From assembly GCA_013001595.1 (NCBI GenBank), contig JABDMH010000106.1:1-64000 (forward strand): 64,000 bases of DNA, given 5' to 3'. How positions within the stretch are numbered: position 1 is the first letter of the stretch; every line of letters starts with the position of its first letter. The stretch is from Saprospiraceae bacterium. Its GTDB lineage: Bacteria > Bacteroidota > Bacteroidia > Chitinophagales > Saprospiraceae. Below the pieces are notes generated by a model. It was given only the letters and a program-made list of their open reading frames with translations. It was not told where the DNA came from and searched no databases. This document shows, one piece after another, positions 18,949-27,856 of this stretch. Both the position numbers and the translations under genes were made by a program.

Positions 18949-19635
18949 ATGTTTGCTCAAATTCTATTGCTACAAGCGACAGCTGATCTAGAGCCTGAGA
19001 TGCAATCGCAAAGTTTTTTCGATATCATCGCTATGAGTGGCCCTATGGGTATGGTGATAGTGGCGGTGCTCCTATTGTTGTCGGTCATAGCATTCTATAT
19101 ATTTATTGAGCGATGGCTTACCATAAAGCGAGCTGGCAAGGTAGACCAACACTTCATGAACAACATTCGAGCAAGTGTACAAGCAGGCAATATCGCTTCT
19201 GCAAAAGCACTGTGCCAAACCACAGATTCTCCAGCATCGAGAATGATCGAAAAGGGCTTGCAGAGAATTGGTAAGCCACTACGAGATATAGATGCAGCCA
19301 TTGAAAATGTGGGTAATCTTGAACTTTTTAAGTTGGAGAAAAACTTGTCAACACTGGCCAGTATTGCCGGTGCCGCACCAATGATTGGCTTCTTTGGGAC
19401 GGTCACAGGTATGATCCTCGCCTTTTATACGATGGCCACAGAACAAAATGTAACACCTGATGTGTTGGCCAACGGTATCTATCAAGCCCTGATCACCACA
19501 GCCTTTGGCCTCTTTATTGGCATCCTTGCCTTCATTGGCTATAATGTGTTGGTCGCTAATGTGGAGAAGGTGGTATACAAGATGGAGCACACGACGGTAG
19601 AATTTATGGATCTTTTGCAGGAACCTGCGGCTTAA
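18949..19635 (+). CDS. exbB: MotA/TolQ/ExbB proton channel protein
   Basis: 228 residues with three membrane segments (about 30-53, 140-165, 182-205). The ExbB core is clear: SIAGAAPMIGFFGTVTGMILAF and the last helix ALITTAFGLFIGILAFIGYN. With ExbD it forms the inner-membrane channel that turns proton flow into work for TonB. First gene of a three-gene unit behind a sigma54-type promoter. An ExbB role is more likely than TolQ because a TonB-type protein follows and no Pal or TolB adjoins. Confidence 0.93.
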   Translation: MFAQILLLQATADLEPEMQSQSFFDIIAMSGPMGMVIVAVLLLLSVIAFYIFIERWLTIKRAGKVDQHFMNNIRASVQAGNIASAKALCQTTDSPASRMIEKGLQRIGKPLRDIDAAIENVGNLELFKLEKNLSTLASIAGAAPMIGFFGTVTGMILAFYTMATEQNVTPDVLANGIYQALITTAFGLFIGILAFIGYNVLVANVEKVVYKMEHTTVEFMDLLQEPAA

Positions 19636-19646
19636 TCAATTGAATC

Positions 19647-20051
19647 ATGGCATTAAAAAAGAGAAATAAAATAAGTGCAGAATTTAGTATGTCGTCACTG
19701 ACGGACATCATTTTCTTGCTGCTCATATTTTTTATGTTGACTTCCACCCTGGTTAGTCAGAATGCGTTAAATTTAAAGTTACCCAGTTCAACATCTAAAA
19801 CAGTTGCTCCCCAATCGATAGCAGTATCTATCGAGAAGCAAGGTAGATTCTACTATAATGGTAAGCGAATGAGCGTAGGAAATGTAGAGAAGAATCTTCG
19901 TGAAGCAGTACGTTCGGCAGGAAATAGGGATAAGGTGACCATCAGTATTGTATCTGAACGGGGAACACCAATAGAGTATGTAGTGCAGATTATGGACATG
20001 GCAAATCGACTTAAAGTGCAGGCGATTCTGGCAACAGAACCCATTAAGTAG
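19647..20051 (+). CDS. exbD: ExbD/TolR-family biopolymer transport protein
   Basis: 134 residues: short cytoplasmic start, one membrane helix (about 20-40) with the functional Asp in SSLTDIIFLLLIFFML, then a periplasmic domain ending in AILATEPIK. Works with ExbB as proton-driven stator. Only one ExbD is present; some Bacteroidota operons carry two. 11 bases after exbB. Confidence 0.93.
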   Translation: MALKKRNKISAEFSMSSLTDIIFLLLIFFMLTSTLVSQNALNLKLPSSTSKTVAPQSIAVSIEKQGRFYYNGKRMSVGNVEKNLREAVRSAGNRDKVTISIVSERGTPIEYVVQIMDMANRLKVQAILATEPIK

Positions 20052-20117
20052 CAAATTTTAACAGATTCATAGGCCTGGTAGGGCCTGAAAGATCGTTTCT
20101 TACTAAAGGATAGTTTC

Positions 20118-21041
20118 ATGATGGAAGAAACCAATACGAACGAGAGAGACAAGAGGAGGGGCTGGATCATCAGCTTTGCTACCCATGCTGTCATTCTGAT
20201 TTTGGCCCTGCTTCCATTTTTACAATATGAAGATCCCCCTCCCGGCCAGCAAGGCGTCTTAGTGAGTTTTGGGGCACCAGACATGGGTAGTGGAGATGAT
20301 CGCCCAGATACGCAACAAGAAGCGGAAGTCGTACCAGAACCACCTTCTGAAGAAGAAATGGTGGAGGAAGAGGTGGTCGAAGATCCTGTAGAGGAGGTTG
20401 TAGAGGAAGAGGTAGCTCCAGTGGAGGAATTTCCTGAGCCTACTCCAGATATTCCTGAAGAGGTAGTCACTAAGGATGAACCTGATGTGGCCGCCATTCA
20501 AAAGAAGAAGGAAGAGGAAGAACGCAAGAAAATAGCGGAGGCGGAGAAGGCCAAGAAGGCTGAAGAGGCTCGAAAAAAGGCCTTAGCCGAGGTTGAAGCC
20601 AAGAAAAAAGCGGAGGCAGAAGCTCAGAAGAAGGCTGATTATGAGAAAGCCAAGAAGCAATTTGGTGATTCTTTTGGGGGTGGGAAAGGAGAGACAGATG
20701 CACCGGGAAATCAGGGTGATCCAAATGGGGATCCCGACGCAAGTCGGTTGGAAGGAATAAGTACTGGGTCTGGTGTCGTCGGTGGCGGACTGGGCGATCG
20801 TGGTGTAGTATATGAACCCAAGATCAAGGATAATTCACAAAAGACAGGTACCGTCGTAGTACGTGTTTGCGTGGGTCGCGATGGACAAGTCGTTAGTGCA
20901 GATTATACACAGAGGGGATCAACCACTGCAGACAGTGAGCTTCGAGCCATAGCCATTCGCAGTGCGAAACGTTTCAAGTTTTCAAAGAGCAGCATCGATA
21001 AACAATGTGGGACGATCACCATTGACTTTAAGGTGCGGTAA
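20118..21041 (+). CDS. tonB: TonB-family energy transducer with TolA-like coiled linker
   Basis: 307 residues. One N-terminal membrane helix (about 16-34), then a Pro/Glu/Val-rich stretch (60-120), a highly charged Ala/Lys/Glu coiled segment (130-190), a Gly-rich hinge and a C-terminal TonB-like domain (TGTVVVRVCVGRDGQVVSAD ... FKFS). The charged helix resembles TolA, the C-terminus TonB. It would carry ExbBD energy to SusC-type receptors. A good Shine-Dalgarno (AAAGGA) lies 7 bases before the ATG. Two Cys in the C-terminal domain could form a disulfide. Confidence 0.88.
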   Translation: MMEETNTNERDKRRGWIISFATHAVILILALLPFLQYEDPPPGQQGVLVSFGAPDMGSGDDRPDTQQEAEVVPEPPSEEEMVEEEVVEDPVEEVVEEEVAPVEEFPEPTPDIPEEVVTKDEPDVAAIQKKKEEEERKKIAEAEKAKKAEEARKKALAEVEAKKKAEAEAQKKADYEKAKKQFGDSFGGGKGETDAPGNQGDPNGDPDASRLEGISTGSGVVGGGLGDRGVVYEPKIKDNSQKTGTVVVRVCVGRDGQVVSADYTQRGSTTADSELRAIAIRSAKRFKFSKSSIDKQCGTITIDFKVR

Positions 21042-21091
21042 GTATTGTTCAGGATCGTGGATCGATTGAGAATATTTCCTTTCTTGCAGGC

Positions 21092-22405
21092 ATGAAGTCT
21101 TATCGTGAATGGCTGCAGTTTCTCTACAGTCAGCTGCCCTTTTTTCAGCGCGAAGGCAAGCCCGCTTTCAAGAAGGATCTATCAAACATCCTTACCCTGT
21201 GTAGCAAGCTAGGTGATCCACACCACCAATTTCGCTCTATTCACATTGCCGGTACAAATGGGAAGGGATCGGTTAGCCATATATTGTCGGCCATTTATCA
21301 AAGTGCGGGCTACCAGGTCGGCCTGTACACTTCCCCTCACTATGTGGATTTTCGAGAACGTATTAAGATCAATGGGAGATGTATTAGCGAGGATGATGTC
21401 GTCACTTTTTGTGAAAGGATCTTTCATGAACACAATGATTTGCAACCCAGTTTTTTCGAGATCACGGTTGCCATGGCATTCGACCATTTTGCTAGGTCCG
21501 CGGTTGATATAGCCATTGTTGAAACAGGCCTTGGTGGCCGTTTAGATTCCACCAATATACTTTCGCCACTGTTGTCAGTGATTACCAATATCAGTCTAGA
21601 TCATCAGAGTATGCTGGGAGGTACATTGAGAGAGATTGCTGAAGAAAAGGCTGGAATTATCAAGCCAGGAGTTCCAGCCTTAATTGGAGAACATCAACCT
21701 GAAGTGGAGGAGGTCTTTAGAGCTGCCGCTGCTGTCGCCGACAGTGAGCTGCACTTTGCTGAAAACTGGGCGAACTACTCTTTTGAGGAGCAGTCGGCAT
21801 CTGGCATCACCTGCAAAAAATTGAGCCAAGATCATCCAGATCTTCCACCGAAAGTGCACTTGAGTCTACTGGGTGATTTTCAGGTGACCAATATGAATAC
21901 TGCTATTGCCGGGGTGTCCCTCTTATCTTCAATGAAGATAGTGAGAGTAGAAAACTCGGCCATCATCAAAGGACTGGCCAATATACAGGCTTTGACCAAC
22001 ATGATTGGCCGATGGCAAGTATTGCAGCAGAAGCCCTTGATTGTGGCAGATAGTGGGCATAATGAGGCAGGTTTTCATGCGGCCATGGAATTGGTGAAAC
22101 GAGCAGACTATGAGCAATTACATATGGTCATTGGCTTTGTCAAGGACAAGGACATCTCGACCATGCTTCTTTTTTTACCGAAGGAGGCTAAATACTACTG
22201 GTGTGCGGCTGACTTGCCCCGGGCATTGCCGGCTGAGCAACTGGCCATGCAAACGGCACCAATGGGCTTAGAGGGAAAGAGCCATCCATCTGTTCTGGCC
22301 GCCTTCCGTCGAGCCGTAGAAGAAGCCTCGGCGACAGATTTTATTTTTATTGGAGGAAGTACATTTGTGGTGGCTGAGGTGCTATCTCATGCCATGGCCG
22401 ACTGA
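21092..22405 (+). CDS. folC: Folylpolyglutamate synthase / dihydrofolate synthase
   Basis: 437 residues. Adds glutamate to folates (and to dihydropteroate). The Mur-ligase-like ATP site HIAGTNGKGSVSH is near residue 52, followed by YTSPHYVDFRERI, VETGLGGRLDSTN, and TNISLDHQ. The C-terminal domain has the variant VADSGHNEAGF in place of the usual DGAHN block. It follows tonB by 50 bases and probably shares its transcript, though the functions are unrelated. Convergent with the next gene, six bases apart. Confidence 0.95.
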   Translation: MKSYREWLQFLYSQLPFFQREGKPAFKKDLSNILTLCSKLGDPHHQFRSIHIAGTNGKGSVSHILSAIYQSAGYQVGLYTSPHYVDFRERIKINGRCISEDDVVTFCERIFHEHNDLQPSFFEITVAMAFDHFARSAVDIAIVETGLGGRLDSTNILSPLLSVITNISLDHQSMLGGTLREIAEEKAGIIKPGVPALIGEHQPEVEEVFRAAAAVADSELHFAENWANYSFEEQSASGITCKKLSQDHPDLPPKVHLSLLGDFQVTNMNTAIAGVSLLSSMKIVRVENSAIIKGLANIQALTNMIGRWQVLQQKPLIVADSGHNEAGFHAAMELVKRADYEQLHMVIGFVKDKDISTMLLFLPKEAKYYWCAADLPRALPAEQLAMQTAPMGLEGKSHPSVLAAFRRAVEEASATDFIFIGGSTFVVAEVLSHAMAD

Positions 22406-22411
22406 ATTCGT

Positions 22412-23218
22412 TTATCCACCGAGCTTATAGTGGTTCATCAGGAGTCTTTCAAATACGGAAGGTGGCAACCACCGTTTCAACAGGGTTACGGTTTTTTGGA
22501 ATGGTCTGGCTACCACGTATTTGGAACGAAGCCTTTTGGTGGAGATCAATCTGGCCACCTCTTCAGCTACTGCATCTGCCTCAATGCCATTGGCCACCTC
22601 TTCATTCATTAATTTTTCTGCCTCCATCAGCTCAGGGTTGTATACTGAATCTTTGGGCAGATGAGACACCCTTTTTTCTTTGATGTTCGTATTTATCGAT
22701 CCCGGCTGGAGGGTGCAGACTTGGACACCAAATTTTTTGACCTCGGTACGTAAGGCCTCAGTCAATCCTTCCACTGCAAATTTGCTGGCACTATAGATGG
22801 AACGGTATGGCAGTCCCATGAGACCGGCAATGGAACTGATGTTGATGATTTTACCGGATCTCCGTTCTCTCATTTGAGGTAAAATGGCCTTGATCATCCT
22901 GAGTAAGCCATTGAAATTGGTGTCGATAACTTGATCAATATTTTCAAATGGTGCTTCCTCTAAGGAGCTTATCATGCCGATTCCAGCATTATTTATCAAT
23001 ACATCAATGTGACCATGTTTCTCCACCACTTGGTTGATGGCTTTGGTTATAGAGTCCCAATCCATTACATCGACCTGTAGCCATGAGAAGGAAGATTGGT
23101 CTTGTGCAGATCTGCTTGTTCCGTAAACGGCATGGCCATCTGCTGCCAAATGGCGGGCAATGGCGCTCCCAATCCCGGATGATGCTCCCGTTACAACAAT
23201 GATCAGAGATTCATTCAT
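22412..23218 (-). CDS. Short-chain dehydrogenase/reductase (SDR)
   Basis: 268 residues from MNESLIIVV (an ATG four codons earlier exists). Classical SDR: VTGASSGIGSAIA cofactor loop, NNAG, catalytic Ser in NISSIAG, and YSASK with the Tyr/Lys pair. The C-terminus has an extra helical tail (LLKRWLPPSVFERLLM) that could associate with membranes, as in SDRs acting on lipids or sterols. The substrate is unknown; a 3-ketolipid reductase is one possibility given the alpha-oxoamine synthase nearby. Confidence 0.9.
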   Translation of the reverse strand: MNESLIIVVTGASSGIGSAIARHLAADGHAVYGTSRSAQDQSSFSWLQVDVMDWDSITKAINQVVEKHGHIDVLINNAGIGMISSLEEAPFENIDQVIDTNFNGLLRMIKAILPQMRERRSGKIINISSIAGLMGLPYRSIYSASKFAVEGLTEALRTEVKKFGVQVCTLQPGSINTNIKEKRVSHLPKDSVYNPELMEAEKLMNEEVANGIEADAVAEEVARLISTKRLRSKYVVARPFQKTVTLLKRWLPPSVFERLLMNHYKLGG

Positions 23219-23396
23219 TTGGTTGTACATATCCAGTCTACATTATCACGTAGATCTGTAGTGATTTCCAAAGATGCAAAAAAGAGAGCTGCCAGTCACG
23301 TTCTAGCCTGTGAGGAGTGTCATTCCGCGGAACTTTAGGCCAATACACTCGATTCAAGGTCGAATGATGATAGGTGAAGGCATTTACTAGCTATTG

Positions 23397-24359
23397 CTAG
23401 GCGGTCAAGAGAATATCCGTATTTCCCGCGATTTCCAACCCAGCACAGACTCCGGTGTCTTCAATGATTGTGCCGGAAGCTCGACGATAGATTATGTGGT
23501 GCTTGGCGCCAATACTTTCGTTGACTTTGCCGGTCATATTTCCTTGAATGGGTGAGACCAGATCAGCGCCTGGTGCTTGTGTTGCCATGATTTCTAGGTG
23601 ACTCTCGCCATCGAAGAAAGTCAAATTCACTCCATCTGGTCTCATAGCTGCCTGCATGGTTGCTCCGGTATATGTCGTAAACAACTTGATGTTGGTGCCA
23701 TCCCAAACCAGCGCCAAAAATCCAATAAATGAGCCAGTTATCCAAGGTATATGTGCTACGGAGGCCATCACTGATATTTGATTTTCTTGATAGTTGTTGC
23801 ACTGAGTCCAAATCCAAGATTTGGGAAAAGAAGACCCCCAGTCTTTCTCGATGTATCCCTTGCCACCACTAAATGAAAGTTCCTTGTCCTGCATTTTCAA
23901 AGTTCCATTCAGGTTATGATCAAGGCTCACCAGGCCATGGTTGCATTGCATAAATGGAACGAATGAATACCATCCCATAATACCCGGCCTGAGAAAACTG
24001 CCTTTCCATTTTGCGACGTGGGAAAAATCTATATGACCACTGATATCTGGGAGGTTTAGGGTAATTGCATGATCCGAGAATATATTATCACCAATGGCTA
24101 TGCTAAACGTTTCTGCAGATGGTTTGAATTGATCTATATGGAAAATATGGTATTGACTTCTTGCATTGATGCCATCGATTACTTGAATAAAGGCATGGGA
24201 ATCGGATCCGTGAGATATACCAGGGATAAAGGCCCAAGCTTGCGTTCGGTCTGACGAAACCATTTTGAAATACCACCCTTCGAAGTACGACCTGTTCTTG
24301 CCCCACCCTTGAAAAGTTGCAGGGCGCCAAATAGCGCGCAAACGTTTGAGTAGATGCAT
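23397..24359 (-). CDS. Tocopherol-cyclase-like protein
   Basis: 320 residues. The N-terminal RSYFEGWYFKMV and the later GYIEKDWGSSFPKSWIWTQCN blocks match the tocopherol cyclase family (lipocalin-like double beta fold). Plants and cyanobacteria use the family to close the chroman ring of vitamin E, but many heterotrophic bacteria carry homologues whose substrates are unknown. No tocopherol pathway gene is seen here. It is separated by 114 bases from the divergent alpha-oxoamine synthase gene. Confidence 0.8.
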   Translation of the reverse strand: MHLLKRLRAIWRPATFQGWGKNRSYFEGWYFKMVSSDRTQAWAFIPGISHGSDSHAFIQVIDGINARSQYHIFHIDQFKPSAETFSIAIGDNIFSDHAITLNLPDISGHIDFSHVAKWKGSFLRPGIMGWYSFVPFMQCNHGLVSLDHNLNGTLKMQDKELSFSGGKGYIEKDWGSSFPKSWIWTQCNNYQENQISVMASVAHIPWITGSFIGFLALVWDGTNIKLFTTYTGATMQAAMRPDGVNLTFFDGESHLEIMATQAPGADLVSPIQGNMTGKVNESIGAKHHIIYRRASGTIIEDTGVCAGLEIAGNTDILLTA

Positions 24360-24444
24360 GAACTTAGATTAGCCGAATGGGGTGAAAGGTACCTAAAATG
24401 AGCTATTTATTATGGTCAATAACACGCTATTCGATAAATCTGGC

Positions 24445-24452
24445 TATTTTTG
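24445..24452 (+). promoter_or_regulatory. Bacteroidota -7 element before the alpha-oxoamine synthase gene
   Basis: TATTTTTG fits TAnnTTTG and lies 21 bases before the ATG at 24474. No convincing -33 TTG is seen. Confidence 0.5.
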
Positions 24453-24473
24453 CGCAGCTATATTAATCAATAG

Positions 24474-25724
24474 ATGATGGATCTTTTCAATAAAATACAA
24501 GAGAACGCGGGACCTTTGGGAAAATATGCAGATGTGGCGGAAGGATATTACATCTTTCCAAAACTAGAGGGCGAGATAGCTAATCGCATGATATTCAATG
24601 GTAAGGAAGTTATTGTCTGGAGTGTGAACAACTATTTAGGTCTGGCCAATCATCCTGAAGTAAGGGCCGTAGATGCTATGGCGGCTGGCGATTTCGGTAT
24701 GGCTTACCCGATGGGATCTAGGATGATGTCGGGCAATACGGACTCACATTGTGAATTAGAAGAAGCCCTCGCCAAGTTCGTTGACAAACCTGCCGGCCTC
24801 CTAGTTAATTTTGGCTATCAGGCCATGTCCTCATGCATAGATGCTTTACTGTCTCGCCAGGATGTGGTGGTCTATGATTCGGATTGTCATGCGTGCATTG
24901 TAGATGGTGTGCGTATGCATATGGGCAAACGTTTTGTGTTTGATCACAACGACATGGAAAGCCTTGAAAAGAACCTAAAACGTGCTACAAATCTTGTCAA
25001 TAAGACTGGTGGCGGTATACTGGTAATCTCTGAGGGCGTATTTGGCATGCGGGGTGAGCAAGGAGATCTGAAGGGCATCATTGCATTGAAAGAAAAATAC
25101 GGATTTCGACTCTTGGTTGATGATGCCCATGGATTTGGTACGCTGGGAACAACGGGAGCTGGGGCAGGAGAGGAGCAAGGTGTACAAGATCAGATCGATG
25201 TTTACTTTTCTACCTTTGCCAAATCAATGGCTGGTATTGGTGCCTTTTTTGCGGGGGAACCAGAAATCATGAGGTTCCTGAAATACAATATGCGTTCGCA
25301 AATTTTTGCGAAATCCTTGCCTATGCCATTTGTTATTGGTGGCCTAAAGCGGTTGGAATTATTAAAGACCAAACCGGAATTGAAGGACAACCTTTGGAAG
25401 ATAGCCAATGCTCTTCAATCTGGTCTAAGGGAACGAGGATTCAATCTCGGACAAACAACCAGTTGTGTCACGCCTGTAATTTTGCAAGGTACGGTAGGCG
25501 AAGCCACACAAATGGTCAATGATCTCCGGAATAATTTCAATATTTTTTGCTCCATCGTAGTTTATCCCGTCATCCCTAAAGGCATGATTTTGCTTCGACT
25601 TATTCCAACAGCAGTGCACACGATGGAAGATGTCACAGAAACACTGGAGGCATTTACAGTTGTAGCAGAAAAGCTTCGTAAGGGTATTTACAACGAGGAG
25701 TTTAAGGTGGCAAGAATAGCCTGA
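24474..25724 (+). CDS. PLP-dependent alpha-oxoamine synthase (serine palmitoyltransferase-like)
   Basis: 416 residues. This family condenses an amino acid with an acyl-CoA: serine palmitoyltransferase, BioF and KBL are members. Visible: the fold-type-I start VNNYLGLANHPE, SGNTDSHCELEEALA, the cofactor Asp/His block LLVDDAHGFGTLG, and the Schiff-base lysine K250 in YFSTFAKSMAGIGAF. Sequence style (GSRMMSGNTDSH, LKYNMRSQIFAKSLP) is nearer to bacterial serine palmitoyltransferases than to BioF, and no biotin gene adjoins. If so it starts sphingolipid synthesis, common in Bacteroidota. KBL is the main alternative. Confidence 0.8.
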   Translation: MMDLFNKIQENAGPLGKYADVAEGYYIFPKLEGEIANRMIFNGKEVIVWSVNNYLGLANHPEVRAVDAMAAGDFGMAYPMGSRMMSGNTDSHCELEEALAKFVDKPAGLLVNFGYQAMSSCIDALLSRQDVVVYDSDCHACIVDGVRMHMGKRFVFDHNDMESLEKNLKRATNLVNKTGGGILVISEGVFGMRGEQGDLKGIIALKEKYGFRLLVDDAHGFGTLGTTGAGAGEEQGVQDQIDVYFSTFAKSMAGIGAFFAGEPEIMRFLKYNMRSQIFAKSLPMPFVIGGLKRLELLKTKPELKDNLWKIANALQSGLRERGFNLGQTTSCVTPVILQGTVGEATQMVNDLRNNFNIFCSIVVYPVIPKGMILLRLIPTAVHTMEDVTETLEAFTVVAEKLRKGIYNEEFKVARIA

Positions 25725-25826
25725 CATTTGTACGTTGTAGATTGCAGTTGTATTTCGAATATTAATTGAACCGAAAATGCAACTACTCTTCTTCGCCTCA
25801 TTAATTCGATTATTTTTTTAGGCTAT

Positions 25827-27269
25827 TTATTTTTCTAGCAAATGCTCCTTTGCCAGATCGAATATGCGACCATTTATTACGGCATATTTTGCTTCGTCAT
25901 CCTTGGTCAGAATTAGAGGTGGGTCTGTACCCAAATCGATATTTGTTGCCGGCGATGAACTCGCTCCAATAATATTTAATGGGCACTTAAGCTTTGCGAT
26001 TCGTGTTACCATCTCTTGCACACGGACCGTGGTATATCCATCTTTTAATAAGTGCGTCATTTGAGCATCCGATAATTGACTAAGGTGTTGAAAAGTCTTC
26101 GGATAAACCTTTCCTGGTTTGATTATTAAACCCGATGCATCAAGTTCTTGATAGGCAAAATAATTATGTAGGTCACCAATATCCGAAATGCTGTAATGTG
26201 GTTGAAACCCTCGGTGGTCTTTTGTGTTTACTTCACCGTGCCGAAATCCAATATCCAATATATAGGGCACACCATTTTTCATCATGGTTGCTTCTCGAAT
26301 GATTACATCATGCAGGAATCCTTTGTTTAGGGGGATTCTCAGATATGCCTCTAGAGAATGTTTGCGAAATTTATGATTGATAATATTTTGAAAGGCACCT
26401 AGCAGCGCTATGAAATTTAGTTTGCGCAGATGTTGTTTTTCCAAGTCTCCTCTTAATGCACCAGTTTCTATCAAGATGGTACGTGTGCCCCATTTTTGAA
26501 TATTATCTCCAAAGGCACGGGGTTCGAATTCATCAGAATATCGACCGATTTTATTTGGCAGGTAATTTTGTAAAATGGCATTCATGGCAACAATAAGTTG
26601 CATTGATTCCGTTCGAGTCTGGTTCCACGACTTGGCTTCATCATATGCAGGAGCCAAAAAGGACATGCTTGCCGGGTGGTGTGTCTTTCCTGCAGAAGAG
26701 TATCTATTTTGATCATGTAAATTAAATCCCCAATGTGGAGCTAAGTCATCGACTGCCGCTTTCAGGATTTTGGACTCTGGACATTGTAGGCGCAACGCAT
26801 CCCGGTTGAGATCGACTTGCAGTGCATTGCGTCTCTGGTAGCGCTCAGCACCATCGGGATTGAGCATCGGAATAAAATAGAGGGTTGTGTTTTGCAGAAT
26901 GTAATTTCTGAGGGGATCGAGAGAATCTTGAGTAGCGAAAAAGTTGAATAAATCGAAAATCGCCATGGTTGCGGTGGGTTCATTTCCATGCATTTGTGAC
27001 CACAATAATATTTTTGTGGGCCCCTTACCGACCTTCACTTGGTATATGTCTCGGCCTTCAATCGATTGTCCCAAGACTTTTTTCTCAAATAGGTCTGTCG
27101 GCAGTTTGTCTATGAGGGGAATAATATCGCGGTGCTTAAATCGTCGGCCTTTGATGACGGGCTCACTGTAAGCTTCATATTGTGTATCTGGGAAGGTAAT
27201 TAGTTCTTGCCCACAGGCTACTGATGTGAGAATTACCAATATACATATGTAGAGTTGATTCCATTTCAT
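25827..27269 (-). CDS. M14-family zinc carboxypeptidase, secreted
   Basis: 480 residues from the ATG at 27269; the frame stays open 100 codons further but the signal peptide MKWNQLYICILVILTSVACGQ marks the true start. The zinc site is visible: His94 and Glu97 in SQMHGNEPTA, then DLNRD and NLHDQNRYSS with the third ligand; TILIETGALRGD holds the catalytic Glu. Residues beyond 320 form an additional C-terminal domain of unknown role. Acts outside the cytoplasm on peptides or cell-wall peptides. A near-consensus -7 box (GATCTTTG) lies only 6 bases before the ATG. Confidence 0.88.
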   Translation of the reverse strand: MKWNQLYICILVILTSVACGQELITFPDTQYEAYSEPVIKGRRFKHRDIIPLIDKLPTDLFEKKVLGQSIEGRDIYQVKVGKGPTKILLWSQMHGNEPTATMAIFDLFNFFATQDSLDPLRNYILQNTTLYFIPMLNPDGAERYQRRNALQVDLNRDALRLQCPESKILKAAVDDLAPHWGFNLHDQNRYSSAGKTHHPASMSFLAPAYDEAKSWNQTRTESMQLIVAMNAILQNYLPNKIGRYSDEFEPRAFGDNIQKWGTRTILIETGALRGDLEKQHLRKLNFIALLGAFQNIINHKFRKHSLEAYLRIPLNKGFLHDVIIREATMMKNGVPYILDIGFRHGEVNTKDHRGFQPHYSISDIGDLHNYFAYQELDASGLIIKPGKVYPKTFQHLSQLSDAQMTHLLKDGYTTVRVQEMVTRIAKLKCPLNIIGASSSPATNIDLGTDPPLILTKDDEAKYAVINGRIFDLAKEHLLEK

Positions 27270-27785
27270 AAGGTGCAAAGATCGAAAAACTTTGACATGA
27301 TGAAATCTAATCCTGCAAAGGTGCTTGTCATGTATGGAGTTGGAAGATGGGAAGTGAGTGCACCATCCGACTTCGCTTCGATGAGCTCCTGGGAGGGAGT
27401 TTATGGAGGGCAAAGTTTGGCGCGTAGAGACCTTGAGTTTTGTAAAGTGTGCAAAGATGTGGTTGATTATTCCAGAGAGAAGCAGCATCCCTTTGCTGCG
27501 GTATTCATAGGATGAACATAGAGTTAAGAAAAGAAATTGGCTTATTGGCTTATTCGGAGCAACCACCAAGAGGCCAACTCCTCAATATGCCGATACGCCA
27601 GTAAGCTAACCCCCTAATATACGAACTCGCTCAATGACACCATTTGTTGTATTACATATTAAGAAATAGTATAATGTAACTTGCAGATATTCAATAATCA
27701 ATACGGTATATATGTTAAAAGGAGATTATGTATAAGATATTGGTATTGTTTTTGCTTTTAATATGTCCTAGACAAATGTTACGCT
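27270..27785. other. Gene-free interval
   Basis: 516 bases between the divergent M14 peptidase and giant T9SS protein genes. I see no protein with family features, no RNA gene and no clear terminator. The only feature of note is the short overlapping ORF at 27728-27856. Confidence 0.5.
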
Positions 27786-27856
27786 ATGGCGAGATTGTTA
27801 CTCTTCAGCTTGGGCATATTGATGGCCACCCAGCTTCATGGACAGGCAGTGCCTAA
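27728..27856 (+). other. Short upstream ORF overlapping the start of the giant T9SS protein gene
   Basis: A 42-codon ORF begins with a hydrophobic, signal-like run (MYKILVLFLLLICPR) behind AAAGGAG, then overlaps the following signal peptide in another frame. Could be a leader ORF or chance. Confidence 0.3.

Noticed and set aside
20259-20742. Minus-strand ORFs opposite tonB
   Set aside because: Shadows of the Glu/Lys-rich linker; no independent coding signs.
27255-27515. 86-codon plus-strand ORF between the M14 and T9SS genes
   Set aside because: No signal, family motif or plausible promoter; composition like noncoding DNA.
27270-27569. 100-codon extension of the M14 peptidase ORF
   Set aside because: A clear signal peptide starts at 27269; the extension would put it inside the protein.
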